Part shown: positions 1 to 10,148 of the stretch, in pieces
How positions within the stretch are numbered: position 1 is the first letter of the stretch
Layout: the number at the start of each line of letters is the position of its first letter
NCBI GenBank assembly: GCA_008330645.1
Contig: VLTN01000044.1
Span: forward strand, 186,001-250,000
From: Cafeteria roenbergensis
Lineage: Eukaryota > Sar > Bigyra > Bicosoecida > Cafeteriaceae
Length of the DNA: 64,000 bases
Direction of reading: 5' to 3'
The notes under the pieces: generated by a model
The model's input: only the letters and a program-made list of their open reading frames with translations
Told to the model about the DNA's origin: nothing
Database searches by the model: none
Program-made: the position numbers and the translations under genes

Positions 1-3000
1 GGCGGCGACGTTGATGCTGGCGGCAGCGGGGGCGCGGCCACCTCGGGCGGTGAAACCGCAGCGCGTGCCGGCCGGCTAGGACTGGCGGTGGCGCCGACAG
101 CTGCGGACGATGTCCTGGAACTTCCCCGCTGACTGGAGCCGCGGCTGCTGGGGCGGCTGCTGGGGCGGCTGCTGGGGCCGCGACTGCTGGGGCGGCTGCT
201 TGGCAGCGCGTTGCTCGAGAACACTTCCCCAAGGAGCGACTCGCTGGTCCTGCCCCTGGCGGCGGCGCGCTGCTGCAGCCGCTCAAGCAGGGACGACGGA
301 CGGGCGGATGCGCCTCCGAGAGCGACGTGCACAACAGGTGTCTCTTTGCCTTGAGCTGCAGTTGCAGTTGCAGTTGTAGTTGCAGTTGCAGTGATTGGGG
401 TAACACGCGATGTCCGTTGCACGAAACCGCCGAGCTGTCCTTCATGGCTGGCATGGGACGCCACCGAGGATGGTGGTCCTCGGCGGGGGTCGCCACCCAG
501 AGCCGCGCCACTCCCGCCAGCAGCACCAGCACCAGCACCAGCAGCACTGTGGCCCGCCGGCCGGCTAATAGCTGAGCTGCCCGACGTCGTGACGTCATCC
601 GGCTCTACCGGCCCAACGCTCTCGTCATCCATGGGCGGAGACGGTGCCGGATCAATGCGGGTGTCCGCCGCATCGCCGGTGAGAGCCGTTGCTGCCCCGG
701 GGGCATTGACACGGTGTGCGGATCCGGCTGGGTCGGCTGCTGCTGCTGCTGCTGCTGCGGCGGAGGCGGCGGAGGCGGCTGTGGTGGCGGCAGAGTTTCT
801 CGCTGTCGGGGTTGCCGCTCCAGACGACGCGGCCGACGAGGACGCCGCCAGCGCAGCCAGCGATCCGAAGCGGGTCAGCGCCCCATCAACAGGCGGTCTC
901 CCGCTCCGGCGAGACTCCCGAACGGCAGAGCCTGCCCGCACACCACGACGCACCGTGCCCGACGACACCCCGCCACCGCCACCGCCACCGCCACCGCCTC
1001 CGCCACCGCCACCGCCACCGCCTCCGCCACCGCCGGCCCGCCCTCTGCCCGCACGAAGGGACGCCCGCACCCTCGCGGCAATGGCCGCCTCTGCAGCCGC
1101 CTCGGCCTCCGGCGACCGCTCTCGAGGCGACGCCTCTGGCCGCCCGGGCGGCGGCCCCAGACCGTACGGATCGTGGCTCTGCCCGGCAGGGATCCAGTCC
1201 CACGCCCCCGCCACGCCCCCAGCGCCCGCTGCCGTGGTCGACCGCTTCCCCCTCCCTGCCGCCCCTCCCGCCGAGGGCTTGCCCCGCCCAGGCTCCAGCC
1301 CGAGCGACGCACGGACGCCCCTCTCATTGGCTCTGCCGGACGAGCGGCCTCTGCCATCCCTCCCGACAGCTCTGCCGGCAGAGCGACTTCGTCTGGGTGC
1401 TGGCGCGCCCGACGGGGTCTGTGGGACTCTGCCACGGCGAGCGGAAGGGTCTGCGTCGCTCACCCTGGGGCGCGCTGCAGAGCCGGCAGCGGGCCCGACG
1501 GCGTCGCGGCGGCCCACGTGTGATGGCTGGTGTGGGGCCTCCGCTGGCGCCCCGGCTCTGCGCGGGGCGGCGCCCGACGAGGGCGCTGCTCTAGGTGTGG
1601 GGTCGCTGCTGCGGTTTCGTCGAGGCGGCGAGTATCGCCGGGCCTGCGCGAAGGGTGACTGCTGCGAGCGCTGCTGTTGCGGGCGCTGCCGCTGCGGGCG
1701 CTGCTGCTGCGGGCGCTGCCGCTGCGGGCGCTGCTGCTGCTGGCGCTGCTGCTGCGAGCGCTGGCCGGACGAGGGTGTTGCGCCTCTGGCTCTACCGCCT
1801 CGAGCCGTCACGAAGGCGGGATTCTGCTCAAGAGAGAGCCATGCTGACGACGGGGGCGGCCTGGCGGGCCGGCGGCGGTGAGATGCGCTTCCCGCTCCCC
1901 GCGGGGCCGGGCTCGGAGCCGCGGCTGCAACTGCAGCTGCAGCTGCAGTCGGCCCGGGGGCAGCTGCAGTTTCCCCATGCGACGTGGTCCTTTGGCGGGT
2001 GGCTGCAGTTGCAGTTGCAGTTGCAGTTGTAGTTGCAGTCCGACGAGGGGCCGCGGAAGGTGAGGCGGAGACGTGTCTGCGCCTGCTGCTGCCGGACCGG
2101 CTCCTGTGGCTCTGCCGAGAGGACGGGCCCCGTGGCTCTGCCCGGTCCGAGGCCAATAGGTGGTGCTGGTGCTGGTGCTGGTGCTGGCGCGCATCGCTCC
2201 GGCGCCCGCCGGCGTCCGGGGCTGCATCTGCCTCGTCTGGCTGCGCGGGCGAAGACTCAGCCCCCGGCGACGCGGCCCCGAGACTGGCGGCGCGGCCACG
2301 TTGCGAGGTCGGCTGCGCTCCCGTCTGGGTGTGGCTTGCGCCCGGGCCAGCGGTCGGACCCGCATCACTGGGAGCGCCAGCCGCTGCCGTAGCGTCTGGA
2401 GTCGTTGCACCGCCCGGTGCACCAGCGTCTGCTGCTGCAGCGGCTGATGGGGCTGGGGCCAAAGCTTGGCCGGCATGGTTAGGTTCGCGCCCGCTGTCGC
2501 CACGCTGTTGCGCCCGCTGTCGCCCCGGCTGCTCCTCGCTTGGCACGTAGGGGTTGCCCTGCGCCTGCCGTGCGGCAGCGCGGGGCGCGCCCGCTGCGGC
2601 CGCGGTGGTCCGCGGGGAGTGGGCGGCTGCGCCGTCCTGGTCGCGACGAGACGGGTGCTGCGCCGCAGAGGGCTGATCCCCCGGTGCGGCCGATGGGCTG
2701 GGCACGCCGCTGGGTGCCGCTTCGTCGGCGCGAGGGCGAAGCGGGGTGGCGTCGCGAACGGGCACGAAAATGGCGCGGCCGGGGCGCGACACGAAATAGG
2801 TGGTGTTGCCGACCGTCCCGTCACTGCGGGCCAGAGGCATAGGCAGCGCCATGGATGGCGGGGAAATGGTGCAAAGGGCGACTGCGCGCTCACTGCGAGA
2901 GGTGCCCCAAACCACCGGGAGCCGCAGCCGGCCGCAGTGCAGCTGGCATGGCAACTCGCTGGCAACCCAGCTGTCGCAGGTCCTCACCACACGCCTTGGC

Positions 3001-3470
3001 CGGCCCCCACCTGAACGCCGACCCACTCGCCCTCTGCAAACGCTACGGGGCCCAAGTACCGAACAGTCTGCGGCGGAAACGGGCGGCAGGAAGGGGCAGC
3101 GGGGCGGGCGAGCGCTGGCCAAGCCTGGGCCAAACGCGCGCGTCTGCGACGGCCGCCGAAACGTGCACCCAAAGAAGCGCCCATGGGGCCACGCGCGCGC
3201 ATGCCATGGCCACCACAGCCCGGGTGTCCTGCCCATGCCGGCTCCGGGGGCGGGTATTGCCCGCCGGCCGGACAGGCGAGGCGGGGATTGCGTGCCCGGC
3301 TGGCTTTGGCTCACGCCGACGAGGCTGCGTTCCCGGAAGAGGGCCGTCACAGCGTCCCCGACCTCCAGCGTCGAGAGCTCCCCGCGGAGAATTCTGGAAA
3401 TCTCCTCCGAGGCTGACGGGGAGGCACGCATCAGCGAGGCGCTCCCAGCAAGCCGGCGGCCTGAGGCCAT
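1..3470 (-). CDS. CAP-Gly domain protein with giant low-complexity tail (partial, runs off left edge)
   Basis: Proposed exons are 3470-3315, 3067-2988 and 2823-1; the frame stays open for about 940 codons to the window edge. Both donors are GTGAG-type. The first 104 residues form a CAP-Gly domain, a module that binds microtubule-plus-end partners and tubulin tails: LEVGDAVTALF (35-45), TVRYLGPVAF (53-62), EGEWVGVQ (64-71), then DGTVGNTTYF (80-89) and a closing Phe-Val strand. The usual GKNDG ligand loop reads GVCDG, with the Cys codon split by intron 2. The tail is disordered: His-Gln repeats, Thr-Ala runs, Arg-Pro-Gln repeats, about 20 glycines at 960-1030 and Pro-Ser-Ser-Arg repeats near 120-200. 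The start is the first in-frame Met before the domain. The plus-strand open frames here are shadows. Assignment of the CAP-Gly domain is fairly sure; the role of the tail is unknown. Confidence 0.8.
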   Translation of the reverse strand, partial: MASGRRLAGSASLMRASPSASEEISRILRGELSTLEVGDAVTALFRERSLVGVSQSQPGTQSPPRLSGRRAIPAPGAGMGRTPGLWWPWHARAWPHGRFFGCTFRRPSQTRAFGPGLASARPPRCPFLPPVSAADCSVLGPRSVCRGRVGRRSGGGRPRRVVRTCDSWVASELPCQLHCGRLRLPVVWGTSRSERAVALCTISPPSMALPMPLARSDGTVGNTTYFVSRPGRAIFVPVRDATPLRPRADEAAPSGVPSPSAAPGDQPSAAQHPSRRDQDGAAAHSPRTTAAAAGAPRAAARQAQGNPYVPSEEQPGRQRAQQRGDSGREPNHAGQALAPAPSAAAAADAGAPGGATTPDATAAAGAPSDAGPTAGPGASHTQTGAQPTSQRGRAASLGAASPGAESSPAQPDEADAAPDAGGRRSDARQHQHQHQHHLLASDRAEPRGPSSRQSHRSRSGSSRRRHVSASPSAAPRRTATTTATATATAATRQRTTSHGETAAAPGPTAAAAAVAAAAPSPAPRGAGSASHRRRPARPPPSSAWLSLEQNPAFVTARGGRARGATPSSGQRSQQQRQQQQRPQRQRPQQQRPQRQRPQQQRSQQSPFAQARRYSPPRRNRSSDPTPRAAPSSGAAPRRAGAPAEAPHQPSHVGRRDAVGPAAGSAARPRVSDADPSARRGRVPQTPSGAPAPRRSRSAGRAVGRDGRGRSSGRANERGVRASLGLEPGRGKPSAGGAAGRGKRSTTAAGAGGVAGAWDWIPAGQSHDPYGLGPPPGRPEASPRERSPEAEAAAEAAIAARVRASLRAGRGRAGGGGGGGGGGGGGGGGGGGGGGVSSGTVRRGVRAGSAVRESRRSGRPPVDGALTRFGSLAALAASSSAASSGAATPTARNSAATTAASAASAAAAAAAAADPAGSAHRVNAPGAATALTGDAADTRIDPAPSPPMDDESVGPVEPDDVTTSGSSAISRPAGHSAAGAGAGAAGGSGAALGGDPRRGPPSSVASHASHEGQLGGFVQRTSRVTPITATATTTATATAAQGKETPVVHVALGGASARPSSLLERLQQRAAARGRTSESLLGEVFSSNALPSSRPSSRGPSSRPSSRPSSRGSSQRGSSRTSSAAVGATASPSRPARAAVSPPEVAAPPLPPASTSP

Positions 3471-4532
3471 TGCTGTGGCGGCTCGCTGGCCCGGGGCTGC
3501 AAGCCGGCAAGAGCGGTGCGCCGGAACTGCGCTCAGAGGAAGCGCTCGAGACGAAGCCGCGAGACCACTGGCCGGCTTGCGGGGCTGGCTTGCGCAGCCG
3601 CGGTGCGCCTGTGGCCGCCGTTGCCCGGGCGTGGTGCACTCTCTTGCCAACGGCCAGAGGAGGGCCGCGCGGCTCGCGGTGCCGCGCCGCCACACCACGC
3701 GCTGGGGCCCCGAGGCAAACGACGCTCGGCCGTCAGCACTGCCCAATGCGCGCTCACGTTGGTTGCCCGAGGCCCGAGAGATGAGGCGGGCAGAGTGCGC
3801 CCAGATTGCACAGAGCAGCTTTTCGCAGGATTGGCCCAAGTCATGCCCAACTTAGGCAGAGTCAGCTGCTGGTCTGCGAGCCGTTTACGGCTGCACTTGC
3901 CCAGGGTCGCGGGGCCACTGCCCTGTGCGCGCAGGCCGCCCTTCCCAGGGGAGGCCCTTGGTGAGCCACCTGCTGCGCTGCAGTCCATCCCGAACGGGAG
4001 CGAGGCGCCTGCCTTGGAGCTGGCGCAAGCGTGAAACCTGGCTGGGGCAAGTGGGTGTGACACGCGCCCACTGGCCGCCTTCTCATGCGCAAGTGCCGCC
4101 CTCCCGTCAGAGCCGGCCCCCGCGCGCCTGAGGGCTGCGAGCATGGCCGCCCTCAAGCTCAGTGCTTGGTCGCCCCGCGGCCTCGGCACGACAGAGGCGA
4201 CAAACTTTGTCCGCTGCCAAGCGGCTGGCGTGCGCGCCAGGTCTTCAATCGACGACTGTGTGCAGCAGTCACCACGGCCTGCCTCGCAGTCCCCCCCGAG
4301 TCGACACACCCAGCCGGCTTTCGTCGCCCTGCACACGTGCCTCTGCAGTCACTGGCAACTGCTCCCTCCCAGGCACGCCTGCTAGCAGACTGCCGCCCTT
4401 CCCGGCTGTGCTTGCGGCACTGCGGGGCAGCCACCTTCGCGGCAGGTGCCGGGCTCGTCGTCGTTGGGGAACTGCTCGTCGCGGTGAAACAAGGAGCCCC
4501 GACTTGTCTGCGACGAGGTTGCTTCGCTCGGC
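3471..4532. other. Intergenic, shared upstream region of two divergent genes
   Basis: It lies between the starts of the CAP-Gly gene (minus) and the six-helix membrane gene (plus). Open frames of up to about 270 codons exist on the minus strand, but they are Arg/Pro/Cys-rich, show no domain and no fitting splice signals, and look like chance frames in GC-rich DNA. No recognisable promoter element was seen. A short 5' exon of either neighbour cannot be excluded. Confidence 0.4.
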
Positions 4533-6272
4533 ATGGGCGCCCGCGAGGTCGCCAGCAACCGAAGCGTGAGCGAGAGCAGGCACATGGCAGTATCGCACGC
4601 CTCGGGGCGAGCTAGCCCGGAGGAATGCTGCCTCTGCGGCTCCTGCTTGGTTTGGGTCGGGCTGCTCTTCGGCATGGCAGCTGGACTCGGTGGGGTCGCA
4701 GCTGCGCTGCTCGTTGGCCACTCCGGCCCGGAATCCCCCCTTTGCAGCAACGGGCTGAGCTGGCTGGCGGCAGCTGCTGGGTTCATGGCCGCAGCCTCGG
4801 TGGCAGTGGCCAGCGCGCCGCAAATGGCGGCGCCGCGCGATGCGATGCCGAGCTGCGCGTATCGGCGCCAGCTCCATGTCGCTGCTTCTCACCTGTCGGG
4901 CGCGTCTGGCGCCCCCAAAGCAACACGGCGCTCTCTGGTTTCCAAAGAAGGCGCCGCGACACACCGAGCAACCGACGCCACTGGCCTGCAACGGACGCCC
5001 CGGTCTCCAGCCGCAGCTGACCCTCGGGCTTTCAGTGGAACCGCAAACGCTCAGGAGTTGCGCTTTTCGAGGGAATCGGACGTGCTGAGCGTCAGCAGCT
5101 GCGACAGCACCGGAAAGCAGCGGCCCGACGCGGAGGACCCACCGGGCGGCACGCCGCGCCAGTTGCCGAGCAGCCGCGACGGCTCAGGTGACCGGGACGC
5201 GTGCCGAAGCCTTGCGAGCCTCTGCATCACTGTTTCGTCCGTCGTCGTCATTTGCCTGGCCATGCTGATGGGCATGCTTGGACTCAGCACCGCGCTCTCC
5301 AAGTGCGACAGCGTCGTGGTGCTTCTGCTGCGTGGGACTCTCATCGGGGGCGTCCTGACACTCACAGCGGCGGCATTTTTTGCCGCCAGCACGCTTCGCG
5401 GAGCAATCCGCGTGCTTGAAGCACGCCGCAGCCGGGCTGCCAACGCTGTCGCTGCCATGGCTGCCCGCGTGAAGAAGCTCCGTGCTGCCGCACACGAGGC
5501 AGCCATGGACGTGGATGCGGCCGCGAGCCTGCCGGGCAAGACCGGCAGCAGGTCTGCTCGCTTGCGCCAAGTCAGAAGCTTCACGTCCAACGCCTCTGCC
5601 CGAGACCTCGCGCGGGAGTCTTCTGCCGTCAGCAAGCGACGCTCCCTCAGCATCACCAAGGTCCCCGAGCATGAGGTGGAGGCGACCTCCCCAAGCCTGC
5701 TTCACAATGCATCGAGCCTGGCCGAGATAGACGCGTTTAAGGCCGTGAAGGCCGTGAGACAGCAGCCGTGGCCAACCACGAAACACGACGTCCCGCCCTT
5801 GGAATGCGCCGGCCCCGGAAGAGCACCGTCAACCGCACGAGGGGCGGCGTCGCGGAGGTCGTCGGCAAGGCTGAGCGAAGGAGGCTCGTTCGTGAACTTT
5901 ATCAAGACGACGATGACCGCTCAGTCAAAAGTGATGAAGGTCCAGGAAGCGCTCCAGAGGGCGACCGGGCGCCTGGACGTTGCCACTGGCTGGCGGTGGC
6001 GGCTGGACGCGTCTCTGAATGGACTCGGGAGGCTGAGCATGGCCTGGGTTGCCACGTTCCTCGCCGTCGCCGTTGGAACCGGAATCGTGACCGCCCTGAC
6101 TGCCTTGGCCCCTCCGTACCAGCCCGAGTGCGTTGCCTACTTCGTGGCCCTTGCGTCCGGAGTCCAAGCGTGCTTCGCCTTCTGCATCGCGGCCTTGAAG
6201 CGCCACTCCGCCGTTGTCAGGCAGCAGACGCCCTTGCGCTCGACTTGGATCGTGCCCCTCGCGGGATCGTGA
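4533..6272 (+). CDS. Predicted six-transmembrane protein, unknown family
   Basis: Single-exon gene of 579 residues. Hydrophobic segments lie at about 39-62, 75-95, 231-255, 260-285, 500-525 and 532-555, giving three helical hairpins. A Cys cluster (EECCLCGSC) sits just before the first helix. The two long loops (about 96-230 and 286-499) are Ser/Arg/Ala-rich; the second begins with an amphipathic basic helix (AARVKKLRAAAHEAA). I do not recognise the family, and no transporter or kinase motif is visible. The first Met of the frame is used as start, but the Met at residue 19 is an alternative. The gene ends tail to tail with the tetraspan array. Codon use (GC-rich third positions) and the spaced hydrophobic segments support real coding. 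Confidence 0.75.
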   Translation: MGAREVASNRSVSESRHMAVSHASGRASPEECCLCGSCLVWVGLLFGMAAGLGGVAAALLVGHSGPESPLCSNGLSWLAAAAGFMAAASVAVASAPQMAAPRDAMPSCAYRRQLHVAASHLSGASGAPKATRRSLVSKEGAATHRATDATGLQRTPRSPAAADPRAFSGTANAQELRFSRESDVLSVSSCDSTGKQRPDAEDPPGGTPRQLPSSRDGSGDRDACRSLASLCITVSSVVVICLAMLMGMLGLSTALSKCDSVVVLLLRGTLIGGVLTLTAAAFFAASTLRGAIRVLEARRSRAANAVAAMAARVKKLRAAAHEAAMDVDAAASLPGKTGSRSARLRQVRSFTSNASARDLARESSAVSKRRSLSITKVPEHEVEATSPSLLHNASSLAEIDAFKAVKAVRQQPWPTTKHDVPPLECAGPGRAPSTARGAASRRSSARLSEGGSFVNFIKTTMTAQSKVMKVQEALQRATGRLDVATGWRWRLDASLNGLGRLSMAWVATFLAVAVGTGIVTALTALAPPYQPECVAYFVALASGVQACFAFCIAALKRHSAVVRQQTPLRSTWIVPLAGS

Positions 6273-6721
6273 ATCCGGTTTCACCACTACTTGGGTCTCT
6301 TCCTTCTCCAGTGGAATTCCGCGCTCCGCCAGTGCTGGAACAAGCAACTCGTGCTGCAGACCAGCGCCCACTGAATGTATTCGTCGTGCATTTTTTCATC
6401 AATCGGCACGCGTGCTAGCCCCGCTGGACGCAAGTGGATAGTGCCAGACAACCCGGTTCGACCGGCCTCAAGCTCCAACTCCTTGGAATCAGCTGGGCAG
6501 CGCGGAAGCTTGAGGCAGCAGTTGTCCTTGTGAGGGTGGCCTGCCACGCCCCCGGAATCGGCAGCGAGATGTTCGTGGACTTGGCACGCTTGTGTGCTTC
6601 GAGATTTGAAAACAAAAATGGGCAGTTGCGTCGCTGGCTCAGCAGTTGCTGGTCTGGATCAATCGGATGAAGTCAAATATCTCGCACACTTGTCGAGCAA
6701 CTCATCGCTGCACTTGCCGCC
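6273..6721. other. Intergenic between convergent 3' ends
   Basis: Lower in GC than its surroundings, with small A-rich runs near 6608, as expected where two 3' untranslated regions meet. No gene or clear polyadenylation signal was identified. Confidence 0.5.
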
Positions 6722-7693
6722 TTAGCGAGCCTTCGTAGCAGAGCCGCCGCAGCATGTCGTGCAGAAGAGGATGGTCAGGGCACCCACGAGGGCGAACGCG
6801 GCGCCGCCCAGAGCGGCGTTCATTGCGTCACTGTCGCCGGCCTTGAGAGACACGGAGCGGCCATTGGCGTCGAATGAGCCATTGTCCCACCGCTGCACAA
6901 AACCGTCGCGGAGCTCGCTGGTCCGTACGATGCCGTACGAGGCGCCGTTGAGGCCAGCGGCAGCCAGGCCCAGGAAGGCGGCGAGAATGGAGCTCACGCG
7001 CACGCCAGTGGGAAGTCCGGAGAGACCACCGCAGAGTTGCTGGACCACAATCGGGATGGAAAGGATGCAAGCAGCGCCACCAGCGACGACCTGCGCGGTG
7101 TGTGGAGGGTCGCACGTCGTGGGGAGGAATCATGGCCATGGCGGGGGCTTGGTCGGTCGGCGGGCAGGGAAGCAGCGCGAGACCCACTGGTGTGGTTTGC
7201 AACCCCTCCCGCGCCAGATGCACTCACAGCGCTGATCATCATCTTGAATGTGTTGGTGAGGAGCTCCTCGGTGGACTTGCCTGTGACCGACTCGCGGTTG
7301 TCCGGGTTGAGGAACGGCCTCAAGATCGGCCAGCGCTCTTCGATCTCAGTGACCTCGTAGTGGGTGTTGCTGGTGGAGTCTGGGGTCTTCACGAAGGCAC
7401 CCGCACCAAGCGGGCCGCAGCCGAAGTTCACAGTGGTCTGCTGGTCGCCGTTCTGGCTGGAGAACACGGCGACAACCCACTGGCCGTCTCCGAGACTGGC
7501 AACGGCCAGGAAAGTTGCCACACCAAGGATGAGGAAGCCTGTTCACGGGGAAGGAAAGTGGCGGGGGCACAGCGGGAACCAGTGGTCAGTGCGGTGCTCA
7601 GCAGCTGGTCCGCAGAACACTCGATTCGTGCTCGGCGCGGGCAACGCCTCCGCGGTGCTCACCGAGGGCCGAGAAGATACCGGCGCAGCGCAT
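6722..7693 (-). CDS. Four-transmembrane protein, tandem array member 1
   Basis: Proposed exons are 7693-7663, 7538-7228 and 7090-6722, giving 236 residues. Intron 1 (124 nt) is phase 1 and intron 2 (137 nt) is phase 0; both donors are GTGAG. The first helix is assembled across intron 1 (residues about 5-27). A luminal or extracellular loop of about 85 residues follows with the family marks CGPLGA, EERWP, a Leu-Asn-Pro and GKSTEELL. Helices 2 and 3 flank QQLCGGLSGLPTGVRVS; a second loop has a WDN and AGDSDAMNAA, and helix 4 ends in a CCGG tail. It is most like array member 3. The four-helix topology and large first loop recall claudin/PMP22-like proteins, but the claudin W-GLW-C-C signature is absent, so the family is left open. 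Confidence 0.8.
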
Positions 7694-8619
7694 GGTTCGC
7701 AAGCTGCAGCGTCCGTGCAAGTGCGGTTTGTCGTTGCGCGCGGGGAGGGGGGAGGGGTGCGGCGTACGGGGGGCCGGGGGCAGTGGAAAGCCGACGGCGC
7801 GCAGCGAGCGGAACTGACACAGCGGCTCTAATTCAGGCGGCGCCGAGGCTGCCGGCGCTGCGGCGCTGCACACGCGCAGCCTCAGCGCCCCGTGCCAAGC
7901 CCCAGCGCCCGCTGCGTCCTTGGCCTGCTTGACCCCGGTACCCGTGGCCGGGGCTCCTCACATTCGCTTGTCAGAGAGCTTGTGGAGTGCGCTCCCCGGG
8001 CCTCACGGACCTTCAAGCCAGCGCGCCTGCGCAGAGCTTGGACGGCGCTGCCGGGCATGGCCGATTCCTGGCCGGCGCGCAGGCCGCGTGGCGCGCGCGG
8101 GAAGGCTGCTGCGCCACGGCGATGTTCGCCGCGCGCACAGCTGGACGGCATCGGTCCGGCCGTCGCCTGGTCCCCCCCCCTCGCCCCGGCTTTGGAGAGT
8201 CGCTTCGGTTGCAGCTTGTGCGGCGGAAGGACCGCACGAGCCCGCGCGCCATTGCGAGCCCGGCCCAGCCATCGCGCCCTCTCGCTGAGACGGAGCACGT
8301 TGGCGTGCTCCGAGCTGCCCCGGCGGGAGGGGGCGCCGTGGCGGGACCCGCGCCCGGCGGGGCCGGCGCGTGCACAAGCGACCGCCGAACAAAGCCAGCG
8401 ACTCCGCTCGTGGCATGGGCGGCCCGCGCCACCGGGCACGGCCCGATCGCCCCCACCAAACCACCACCTGTCAGAAGAGTGGGTGCGTATTGCTCTGTGC
8501 GTCAGTGGTGCCGGCGCGCGTCGTTATCGCGCAGCCTCGGCGCGGGAATCACGCAGCCATTGTCACACGGGTGGCTGTACTTCGCCGCCCTGCATTGCTC
8601 GTCGTCGCGCCCGGGATGT
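7694..8619. other. Intergenic within the tetraspan array
   Basis: Upstream region of array member 1 and downstream region of member 2. Overlapping open frames occur on both strands, but none resembles the array genes or has a fitting splice pattern. It includes a C-run near 8168. No gene is supported. Confidence 0.45.
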
Positions 8620-9833
8620 TCAGTGACCGGCTGGGCCCTTCACGAGGCTGTCGCCCTCGGCCTCTTCGTAGTCCTCGTCGTTGACTCCCGTGCACAGGGT
8701 GCCGCGCAGCACGATCATCAGCGCTCCAAGCAAAGCCATCACAGCCGCCGCAAGCGAGAGGTCCATCACTGCCGTGTCACCCGCCCACGCGTACGCGACG
8801 CCGCCGTTGTCCATCTCCACCTCCAGGCCGTTCCACCCGTCAACGAATTCGGAGCGGAACTGGCTGGCCCTGGTAAGCCCGAACCCGGCGATGAGGAGAA
8901 CGCTGGCTCCCAGACCGGCGACGCCTGCAGCCACGGCCTCGAGCTTGCCACAGCACTTGACCACCTTGAGGCGGCCGCACGCCTCGCGGACGACAAAGGG
9001 AGAGAACACCCCGATCGCGGCCACGCAGCCCACCACCTGCGGAGCGTTGCGCGAACGGGCCACCACAGACGAATACAAAAAAAGCGGCGGAGGCGGCGCC
9101 TGTGAGCAGTCGAAGCAGGAACTAGTGGGGAGCACCCCGCCGCGGCCCCGCCCCGCTGCAAGCCCGCGCGCGGCAGCAGGGGCGCTGTGCCTCGGGGCCG
9201 ATCGCGCGCCCGCGCCGCCCACCACGCGCCCTGCGCCACGCCCCGAGTCAACTCGCCGTGAAGGCATCATCGCACGCACGCGCGCGCGCGCGCTGGGCTC
9301 ACCCCTGCGGCCACCAGGTTGTACGTGTTGCTGAGCAGCGCGGCGGTGGACTTGCCATCCACGCCCTTGGAGGGCTGCGGGCTGAAGATCAGCTGGTGCT
9401 GCGCCCAGTTGGCCTCGATCTCCGACACCGGAGTGAGAGTGGACGGCTCGTCGTTGCCTGGGTCAAAGTACAGGCCGCTTGGGCCAAAGCCGAAGAAGCT
9501 GGTGAAATTGTCGCCTTTCTCGTTCACGTTTGGGAACGACGCCTCAACCCAGGGCCCGGCAAACAGCGACGCGACGCCGAGCGTCGCGGCAAGGAGGACG
9601 AGCGACATCGCTGCGGGCGAGGGCGGGCGGCAAGGCTCGAGGGCGCGCCTGGTATCCTATGGCTGGGTCGTTGCACTTGCGCAGCGCCGAGGGAACCGGC
9701 CCTCCACGCATCGTCTGCGAGTGCCCTCCCCTTCCCGTCCTCCACGGGCCCGTTTGGTCCCCCTCCCCGCTGCCCGACTGGACGGCTCACAAATAACGGA
9801 CACGGCCAGGCGGCCGCAATCCGGGCTGGCCAT
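8620..9833 (-). CDS. Four-transmembrane protein, tandem array member 2
   Basis: Proposed exons are 9833-9791, 9610-9303 and 9036-8620 (255 residues); introns are 180 and 266 nt with phases 1 and 0, as in the other members. The short first exon gives MASPDCGRLAVSVI, joined to a strong helix (about 15-33). The first loop holds FGFGPSGLYFDPG, an Ala-Asn-Trp and GKSTAALL. Helix 2 is followed by REACGRLKVVKCCGKLE, then helix 3, a second loop with EFVDGWN and AGDTAVMD, helix 4, and an acidic tail (NDEDYEEAEGD). The loop and the CG..KVVKC segment group it with member 5. The exon-1 start is inferred from the shared gene plan; the Met at 9608 in exon 2 is an alternative start, but would cut the first helix. 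Confidence 0.78.
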
Positions 9834-10148
9834 GCTGCCTGCGCGGGGAAAGGAGGGCGGGGCGGGAGGAGCAGCACCGCCAAGTTGCAGCCGACGGGCG
9901 CCCGCCACCTTAGCCACGGGCGGCGCCTCTGCCCGACGCCTCGGCGTGACTCCAACGACAAGCCCTTGGCATCCTCACACGCAGCTGTTGTTCTGGCCTC
10001 GGGTGGCGTCTGGCGGGGAGGTGATGCTGTTGCTTGCAGCGCGTTGCGATGGCTCTGCTTGCTCGTGGAGGCGAGTCGCCGGGCTCGTTCCGGCGCAGGT
10101 TCACGGGCACGCAAGCACAAGGGGAGAAAGAAGACGAAAAAAAAGGTC
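9834..10148. other. Intergenic between array members 2 and 3
   Basis: A short spacer with an A-run at about 10137-10145. No gene or clear element was seen. Confidence 0.45.

Noticed and set aside
391-1881. Plus-strand open frame of 496 codons, Pro/Ala/Cys-rich
   Set aside because: It is antisense to CAP-Gly exon 3, which is open for 940 codons on the minus strand and continues from a recognisable domain.
1808-2965. Minus-strand open frame of 385 codons
   Set aside because: Wrong frame relative to the CAP-Gly exon; Arg/Pro/Gln composition and no domain.
2800-3855. Plus-strand open frame of 351 codons
   Set aside because: It overlaps the CAP-Gly exons on the opposite strand and has no recognisable features.
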